In this document: positions 55,540-64,000 of the stretch, in pieces
How the letters are laid out: each line of letters opens with the position of its first letter
Position numbering within the stretch: the stretch's first letter is position 1
Origin: Ricinus communis
Taxonomy: Eukaryota > Streptophyta > Magnoliopsida > Malpighiales > Euphorbiaceae
Assembly: GCF_019578655.1 (NCBI RefSeq)
Contig: NC_063264.1
Location: forward strand, 11,263,213-11,327,212
Length of the DNA: 64,000 nt
Reading direction: 5' to 3'
Program-made: the position numbers and the translations under genes
The notes under the pieces: model-generated
What the model saw: the letters and a program-made list of their open reading frames with translations, nothing else
Databases searched by the model: none
Told to the model about the DNA's origin: nothing

Positions 55540-58500
55540 TAAATAACACTGTAAAAAGGATATATTTATGTATATGAGAAATCAACCCAGTAAGAGGGCT
55601 ATATTTGTGAGTATAAGAAAACAATCCCATAGTAGGAGTATATTTTTGTAATATGAGAAAACAACACGGTAAGAGGGGTATATTTGTGAGTATAAGAAAA
55701 AAATTCCATGATAGGGGTAAACTTTTTAATATGAGAAAACAACTCCGGAAGAGGGGTATATTTGTGAGTATGAGAAAACAGCCGCGTATAAAGGGTATAT
55801 TATATAATATGAGAAAACAACCCCTTTAGGGGGATATATTTGTTAATAGTAGAAAACAACCCCGCAAGTGCAGTACAATTGTGAGTATAAGGAAACAACT
55901 TCGTAAAAGAGGTATATTTATGAATATGAGACAAGAACCCTGTAAGAGGGATATATTTGTGAGTATGAGAAAACAACTTCGTAAGAGGAGTATATCTGTG
56001 AATATGAGAAACCAACCACTTAAGAGGGGTATATATGTGAGTATGAGATTAGAACCTAGTAAGAAGGGGAAAATTGTGAGTATGAGAGAAGAACCCCATA
56101 GTAGGGGTATATTTTCTAATATGAGAAAATAACATCATAAGAGGTGTACGTTCGCCATTATTACAAGACGGGCATACTTATGAGTGTGAGAAAATAACCC
56201 TATAATAAGGGCATATTTTAAATACAAGAAAATAATTACGTAAGAGGGGTATATTTATAAATATTAGAAAATAATTCCGTAATTGGGATATAATTTAAAT
56301 ATAAGAAAACAACTCCGTAAGCGGGGTATATTTGTGAATATTAGAAAACAACCACGTAAGAGGGGTATATTTGTGAGTATGAGGAAACAACCGCGTAAAA
56401 GGGTATATTTTGTCATATGAGAAAACAACCTCGTCAATGGGTATATTTATGAGTATAAGGAAATAATGGCATACGAGAGGTATATTTGTAAATATGAGAA
56501 ATCAATCCCGTAAGAGGGGTATATTTGTGAATATGAGAAAAAAAAACCCCGTAAGAGGGGTACATTTGTGAGTATGAGAAAACAGCCGCATAAAAAGAGT
56601 ATATTTTTTAAGATAGGAAAAAAAAACCCCATAAAAGGGGTATATTTATCAATATTAAAAAATAACCACGTAAGAGGATAAAATTTATGAATATGAGAAA
56701 ATAGCCTCAAAAGAGGGATATATTTGTGAATATTAAAAACCGACCCCGTAAGAGAAGTATTTTTGTTAGTATGATGGAATAACCCCGTAAAAGAGCTGTA
56801 TTTGTCAATATTAGAATACAACCCCGTAAAAGGAGTATATTTGTGAATATGAGAAAAGAACCCCCGTTAAGAGGGATATGTTTATGAATACAAGAAAATA
56901 ACCCTGTAAGAGGGGTAAGTTTGTGAGCTTGAGAAAATAGCCCTATAAACAGGGTATATTTTTTAATATGAGAAAACAACCCCCTAAGAGGGGTATATTT
57001 ATCAATAAAAGAAACTACTCCGTAAGAGAGGTATATATATGAATATGAGAAAACAACCCTGTAAGAGGGGTATATTTTTTGAATATTAGAAATTAAAACC
57101 GTAAGAAGGGTATATTTTTTAATATGAGAAAACATCCCCGTAAGAGGGGTATATTTGTCAATATGTGAGAACAACCCTGTAAGAGGGATATATTTATGAG
57201 TATGAGAAAATAACCTCATATCAAAGGGGTACACTTTTTACTATGAGAACACAACTCTGCAAGAGGCATATATTTATCAATACAAGAAAGCTTTATCAAT
57301 AAGTGGTGTATATTTGTGAGTTTGAAAAAACAACTATGAAAAAGGGCTGTATTTTTTCATATGAGAAAATAACCACATAAGAAAGTCATATTCGTCAATA
57401 TAAGAAAGTAACCTCGTAAGAGGGGTATATTTGTAAATATGAGAAAATATTCCCATAAGAGGGGTATATTTGTCAATATTAGAAAAGAACCCCATAAGAG
57501 GATAAAATTTATGAATATAAGAAAGTAACCTCGTAGGAGTAGTATATTTATGAATATTAAAAAATAACTCCATAATAAGAGTATATTTGTTAGTATGATA
57601 GGATAACCCCGTAAAAGTGGTGTATTTGTTAATATAAGAAAAGAACCCCGTCAGATGGATATGAGAAAACAACCCCATAAGAGAGATATATTTGTGAGTA
57701 TGAGAAAATAGCCCTATAATTGGGGTATACTTTTTAATACAAGAAAACAAAATCGCAAGAGGGGTATATTTGCCAATATAAGAAAAGAACACCATAAGTG
57801 GGATATATTTGTGAGTATGAGGAAATAATAGCGTAAAAGGGGTATATTTATGAATATGAGAAATCAACCCTTTAAGAAGGTTATAGTTGTGAATATGAGA
57901 AAACAACTTCTTAAGAAGGGTATATTTGTGAGTATGAGAAAACAATCTTGTAAAAGGATATATTTCTTCATATGAGAAAATAGGCCCATAAGAGGGATAT
58001 ATTTGTCAATATAAGAATTCAACTCTATAAGGGCGTATATTTGTGAATATGAGAAAACAACCTCGTAAGTGGGGTATATTTGTATGTATGAGAAAACAAC
58101 TGCATAACTGGGGTATATTTCTTAATATGAGAAAACAACCTTGTAAGAGGGGTTTATTTTTAAATATAAGAAAACAACCGCATTAGAGGAGTATATTTGT
58201 GAATATGTTTATATTTGTAAGTATGAGAAAACAACCCCTTAATAGGGGTATATTTTTTAATATGAGAAAACGACCCCGTAAATTGGGTATATTTTTTAGT
58301 TTGAGTAAACAAGGCCGTAAAAATGGAGATATTTATGAATATGAGGAATCAACCCCGTAAGAGAGATATATTTGTTGCTATGATAAAACAACCCCGTAAG
58401 AGGGGTATATCTTTTAATATGAGAAAACAGCCCCGTAAGTGGGGTATATCTTTGAATATGAGAAAACAACCCCGTAAGAGGGGTACATTTGACAATATTA

Positions 58501-59108
58501 AAATACAACCTCGTAAGAGGGGTATATTTGTTAGTATGATAAAACAACCCTGTAAAAAGAGTATATTTGGCAATACAAGAAAATAACCCCGTAAGCCGAG
58601 TATAATTGTGAATTTGAGAAAACAACTCCGTAAGAGGGGTATATGTGTGAATATGAGAAACCAACCCCACAAGAGGGGTAAATATGTGAGTATGAGAAAA
58701 GAATCCCGTAAGAGCTGTATATTTATGAGTATGAGAGAACAAACCCATAATAAATTATATTTTTTAATAAGAGAAAATAATCTCGTAAGAGGGGTATTAT
58801 TTGTGAGTATAAGAAAACAAACCCATAATTAGGGTATATTTTTTAATATGAGAAAACAATCTCATAAGAGGGGTATATTTTTAAATATGAGAAAACAACA
58901 TTGTATGAGGGGTATATTTATCATTATTAGAAAACAACTCCGTAAGTCGGGTATATTAATTAGTAAGAGTAAACAACACCGTAAAAGGGATATATTTATG
59001 AATATGAGAAATAAACACTGTAAGAGGGGTATATTTATGAATATGAGAAAACAACCCTGTAAGAGGGGTATATTTGTGAGTTTGAGAAATAACCCCATAA
59101 AAGGGGTA
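55540..59108 (+). repeat. 39-bp satellite array, block 3 (about 91 monomers)
   Basis: Same monomer and orientation. A segment of about 300 bp at 57358-57650 recurs at 60607-60900 with the same ordered variants (ATATTCGTCAATATAAG, then GATAAAATTT, then TTAGTATGATAGGATAACC). A partial third copy lies near 56677-56830. The array is interrupted at GGGGTA (59103-59108) by a solo LTR. Confidence 0.95.
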
Positions 59109-59978
59109 TGATTTCTATGAGAGCCAATGTAGCATAAGGAATCTTACTCCAACAAGGAATCCTAATGATGCAAATCCTACTTGCTCAAGGAATCCTACTT
59201 TAATAAGGAGTCCTAATTCCACTAGGAATCCTAATCCAGCAAGGAGTTCTACTGACATTAGGAGTTCAAGCGACGAAAGGAATTCTATTTCCACTAGGAA
59301 TCCTAATCCAACTAGGAGTCTTAGTCAGATTCAAAGTCCAAGTGAGATTGGGTTTAATCAAAACAATGGCCTCAAGATACTCTTATCAACTTAATCCAAC
59401 AAGATAAGCTCAAACTAAATAAGTCAAGCTATCTGGAGTCCAATACTCAAGAATGGACCGCATATCACATGTTACTTAAGCACAATAGTCATGTTTATTC
59501 TATGGACTTGGGTTGAACGAATTATAGAAGTATTTGTTCATTTAAAAAAGCCTTTTAATAGTTAGGAGGCTTTGTTTAAGTTATCCTTTTATTTTAGGAA
59601 TTCTATTCCTAGTCGTATTGTTATTTGCTTCCTTATATTATAGAACTAGGTTTTTTTAAGGCCCGTATAAGCTAGTACGAATTTCTAAATAAAAGGAGTT
59701 GTTTAATATTGATTATTTTGGAGTTAATTCTCTTTTTTTGTTCTTTATGAACTTGGTGAATTTATCAAGTGAAGGCTTGGTATTTTACAATTTAGTTTAA
59801 TCTAAACTTTTGTTTATCTCAAACAACCTTTTATTCTTTATAATTAAGGTTCTTAAATACAACTTATTTAAGGGTCTTGTTGGGAGTTAGAGCTTTTTTG
59901 CTTGATTAGGTGAACGATCCTTGGTGAAGACATCAATATTGAATGCGGGTTTGGTACAAGTTAGCCATGTTCGTATCA
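59109..59978. mobile_element. Solo LTR (870 bp) in satellite, lineage unclear
   Basis: It begins TGATTTCTATGAG after GGGGTA and ends TTCGTATCA before AATATTTAATATGAG, both sides being satellite. It has TG...CA ends, no primer site, no gene and no partner LTR. The flanks do not give a clean 5-bp duplication. The left 200 bp is a run of about 18-bp units. It has the look of an LTR, but the call rests on its ends and context only. Confidence 0.55.
59132..59335 (+). repeat. Short tandem repeat, unit about 18 bp
   Basis: About ten imperfect units of the type AAGGAATCCTAATCCAAC, alternating with AGGAGTCCTA-like forms. The core AGGAATCCT is close to palindromic (AGGATTCCT on the other strand). It sits at the left end of the solo LTR. 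Confidence 0.75.
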
Positions 59979-62900
59979 AATATTTAATATGAGAAAACAA
60001 CCTCATAAGAGAGGTATATTTATCAATTTAAGAAAATAACCCCATAAGTCAAGTATATTTATGAGTACGAGTAAACAACGCCATAAAAGGGATATATATA
60101 TAAATATGGGAAAACAATACTGTAAGGTGTATATTTGTGAATATGAGAAAAGAAACTGGTAATAGGGGTATATTTTTTAATATGAGAAAACAACACCGTA
60201 AGAGGGGTAAATTTATGAATATGAGAAAACAACCTCGTAAGAAGGGTATATTTATGAATATGAGAAAAAAATACCGTAAGAGGGGTATATTTTTAAATAT
60301 GAGAAAATAACCCCGTAAGAGGAGTATATTTATGAATATGTGAAAACAACACCATAATAGGGGTATATTCTTTAATATAAGAAAACAACCCTATCAAAGG
60401 GCTATATTTGTCAATATAAGTAAACAATCACGTAAGTCGGGTGTATTTGTGAATATGAGAAATTAACTTTGTAATAGGGATATATTTATGAATACGAGAA
60501 AACAAACCCGTAACAGGCGTATATTTCTTAAAATGAGAAAAGTACCCGCAAGATAGGTATCTTCATAAATATTATAAAATAACCCGTAAAATGGGGTGTA
60601 TTTTTTCATATGAGAAAACAACCACGTAAGAGGGGTATATTCGTCAATATAAGAAAGTAACCTTGTAAGAGAGGTATATTTGTGAATATGAGAAAATATT
60701 CCCGTAAGTGCGATATATTTATCAAAACTAGAAAACAACCCCATAAGAGGGTAAAATTGGTGAATATGAGAAAATAACCTCGTAGGAGTAGTATATTTGT
60801 TAATATTAGAAAATAACTCCGTCAGAGGGGTATATTTCTTAGTATGATAGGATAACCCCGTAAAAGGGTTGTATTTGTTAATATAAGAAAAGAACCCCAT
60901 AAGAGGGATATATTTATGAATATGAGAAAAAACCCCATAAAAGGAGTATATTTGTGAATATGAGAAAACAACCTCGTACCAGGGTTAAGTTTGAGAGTAT
61001 GAGAAAATAGCCCTATAAATGAGGTATATTTTTTTAATATGAGAGAACAACACCGTAAAAGGGGTATATTTGTCAATATAAGAAAACAACCCCGTAAGTG
61101 GGGTATATTTATGAGTATGAGGAAATAACACAGTAAGAGGAGTATATTTGTGAATATGACAAAACAACCCTGTAAGAGGGGTTTATTTGTGAGTATGATA
61201 GAACAACCTTGTAAAAGTATTGTATTTGTCAATATAAGAGAACTACCCTATAAGATGAGTATATATGTGAATATGAGAAAATAAACTCGTAGGAGGGATA
61301 TATTTGTGAATATGGGAAAACATCCCCGTAAGAAGGGTATGTTTGTCAATATGAGAGAATAACCCCGTAAGAGGTGTATATTTGTGAGTATGAGAAAACA
61401 ACCCCATACAAAAGGGATACAATTTTTAATATGAGAAAACAATCCTGTAAGAGGGGTATATTTGTCAATATAAAAAACCAAACCCAATAAGTGGTGTATA
61501 TTTGTGAGTATGAGGAAACAACACCGTAAAAGGGGTATAGTTATGAATATGAGAAAATAATCCTGTAAGAGGGGTATATTTGTGAGTATGAGAAAACAAC
61601 TACGTAAAAGGGGTGTATTTTTTCATATGAGAAAACAACCACGTAAGAGAGGTGTATTCGACAATATAAGAAAAAAACCCCATAGGAGAGGTATATTTGT
61701 AAATATCAGAAAATAACCCCGTAAAAAGGGTATAGTTTTAGTATATGATAGAAAAACCCCGTAATAGGGTTATATTTGTCAATATAAAAAAAAACCCGTA
61801 AAAGGGGTACATTTGTGAGTATCAGAAAACAACCCCCATAAACGGGGTATATATTTTAGTATAGGAAAATAATCCCATAAGAGACATATATTTGTGATTA
61901 TTGAAAAATAACCCCGTAAGAGGGATATATTTGTGAAAATTGAAAAACAACCCCGTAAGAGGGGTGTATTTGTGAATATAAAAAAAATCCTTGTAAGAGG
62001 TTGTATATTTGTAAATATAAGAAAACAACCCCACAAGAACGGTATATTTGTCAATATTAGAAAACTACCCCGTAAGAGGGGTGTATTTGTGAGTATGATA
62101 GAATAACCCTGAAATGGGGTTATATTTGTCTATATAAGAAAACAACCCTATAAGTCAGTTATATTTATGAGTATCAAAAAATAACCTCGTAAATGGGGTG
62201 TATTTTTTAATATGCAAAAGCAACCCCGTAAGAGGGGAATATTTGTCAATATATGAAAATAACCCCATAATTGGCTTATATACGTGCGTATGAGGAAACA
62301 ACGCCATAAAAAGATACATTAAGTGTATGAGAAATCAATCCAGTAAAAGGGATATACTTATGAATATGAGTAAATAACCCCGTAAGAGAGGTATATTTGT
62401 GAATATGAGAAAAGAACCCCGCAGGAGGAGTATGTTTGTGAGTATGAGAAAACAACCACATAAAAGGACTATATTTTTTAATATGGAAAAATAACCTCAT
62501 AAGAGGGATATATTTGTCAGTATAAGAAAAAACCGTGTAACTCGATTATATTTATGAGTATGAGTAAACAACGCCATAAAAGGAGTATACATATGACTAT
62601 GAGAAATCAACTCTGTAGGAGGAGTATATTTGTGAATATTAGAAAACAATCCCGTAAGAGGGGTATATTTATGAGTATCATAAGATAACCTCGTAAAAGG
62701 CGTATATTTGTCAATATAAAAAAAAAGTCCCATAAGATGGGTATATTTGTGAGTGTGAAAAAATAACCCCATAAAAAGAGTATATTTTTTAGAATGAGAA
62801 AACAACCCCGTAAGAGGGGTATATTTGTGAGTATGGAAAAATAACCCCCTAAAAGGAGTCTATTTGTTAGAATGAGAAAGAAGGGTATATTTATCATTAT

Positions 62901-64000
62901 AAGAAAACTATCCCGTAAGAGGGATATATTTGTGAATATGAGAAAACAACCCCGTAAGAGGGGTATATTTGTAAATATGAGAAATCAACCCCGTAGGAAG
63001 GGTATATTTATGAATATGAGAAAACAACCTTGTAAGAGGAGTATATTTGTGAATATGAGAGAACAACCCGGTAAGAGGGGTATATTTGTGAGTATGAGAA
63101 AATAACCCCTTAAGAATGGTATATTTGTGAGTATGAGGAAACAACAACATGAAAGAGGTATATTTATAAATATGAGAAATCAACCCCATAAAAGTAGTAT
63201 ATTTGTGAATATGAGAAAATAATCCCATACAAAAGGAGCACAATTTTTCATATGAGAAAACAACCCCGTACGAGGGGTATATTTATCAATATAAGAAAAC
63301 AATCCCAATAAGTGGTGTATATATGTGAATATGAGGAAAGAACACCGTAAAAGAGGTATATTTATAAATATGAGAAAACAATCCCGTAAGAGGATTTTAT
63401 TTGTGAGTTTGAGAAAACAACTACATAAAAGGGGTGTATTCTTTCATATGAGAAACCACACAAGAGGTATATATTCATCAATATAAGAAAAACAACCCGT
63501 AGGATGGTTATATTTGTGAATATTATAAAACAACCCTGTAACTGGGGTATATTTTAAAGTATGAGAAAATAATCCCATAAATAGGAGTATATTTTTTAAT
63601 ATGGAAAAACAACCCCGAAAGAGGGGTATATTTCTCAATATAAGAAAACAACCCCGTAAGTATGGTATATTGGTGAGTATGAGGAAATAACGTCGTAAAA
63701 GGGGTATATTTATGAATATGAGAAATCAACCTCGTAAGCTAGGTATATTACTTAATATAAGAAAACAACCCCGAAAGTGGAGTATACTTGTTAATATGAG
63801 AAACAACCCCGTAAGTCGGGTATGTTTATGAGTATGAGTAAACAACGCCGTAAAAGGGGTATATTTATGAATATGAGAAATCAACCCCGTACGAGGGATA
63901 TATTTGTGAGAATATAAAAACAACCCTATAAAATGGGGTATATTATTTAATATGAGATAACAATCCTATAAGAGGGGTACATTTGTGAATACTAGAAAAC
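59979..64000 (+). repeat. 39-bp satellite array, block 4 (about 103 monomers), runs off the window
   Basis: Same monomer and orientation; no further insertion is seen to the right edge. It contains the second copy of the segment shared with 57358-57650 at 60607-60900. Dyad arms are best preserved in stretches such as 62930-63080. Minus-strand open frames of 13-residue repeats occur here too (for example 63243-62908). Confidence 0.95.

Noticed and set aside
62872..63105. Arg/Lys-rich repeat protein on the plus strand (RKQPRKRGIFVNM repeats), antimicrobial-like
   Set aside because: Same satellite by-product; the cationic look comes from AGAAAACAACC and GTAAGAGGGG in one frame. Similar short frames appear in every satellite block.
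32329..64000. CRISPR-like array because of regular short direct repeats
   Set aside because: Repeats are contiguous 39-bp tandem monomers with no unique spacers and no cas genes, in a plant genome; it is a satellite.

Overview
The window looks like centromeric or pericentromeric heterochromatin of a flowering plant, probably a eudicot. It holds no recognisable host gene, rRNA or tRNA. Everything I can identify is either a short-period satellite or an LTR retrotransposon remnant: Ty1/copia SIRE-like, Ty3/gypsy CRM-like and Tekay/Del-like, and Athila/Tat-like. Plant origin rests on the retrotransposon lineages, on primer sites matching initiator tRNA-Met and tRNA-Asp, and on the TG...CA LTR types. 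I cannot name the species.

Layout. 1-2442: truncated minus-strand non-autonomous Athila-like element (broken gag-like gene, primer site, LTR). 2443-8936: two SIRE-like copia elements whose 5' LTRs abut head to head; the left one is split by an unidentified 1.1-kb stretch plus an inverted block of the satellite (4611-5265). 8932-13630: decayed CRM-like element (LTR, integrase, RNase H) split by a 2.3-kb solo LTR (10859-13164). 13946-17516: two Athila-like LTRs around only 0.6 kb of interior. 17517-19490: a third decayed CRM-like pol. 19527-20816: tandem and unclassified sequence. 20817-23426: copia-type LTR with primer site and leader; the LTR carries an array of hairpin repeats. From 23509 to the right edge runs one large array of a 39-bp satellite (about 16 kb in this orientation, roughly 410 monomers, plus about 17 in the inverted block). 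The array is broken by a solo LTR (23643-32328) that itself contains a nearly complete CRM-like element (25235-32016), by an Athila-like fragment (36799-39526), by an Athila-like element (43551-55539) that contains a second complete one (44953-51152), and by another solo LTR (59109-59978).

The most interesting part is the satellite, which I do not recognise. Each 39-bp monomer divides exactly into a dyad (arms ATATT/AATAT, 4-base centre), a 9-base spacer and a second dyad (arms ACCCC/GGGGT, 6-base centre). Variant monomers recur at multi-monomer distances, so the array has higher-order structure. Because 39 is a multiple of three, and the monomer happens to be open in all three minus-strand frames, it produces long open frames of 13-residue repeats. 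I regard these as by-products, not genes.

No element here can move on its own. Pol and gag frames carry many stops, several of them Trp-to-stop changes, and frameshifts. The Athila-like elements carry only one short fused gag-like gene and would need enzymes from elsewhere. The youngest visible insertion is 44953-51152, which has a perfect 5-bp target duplication and closely similar LTRs.
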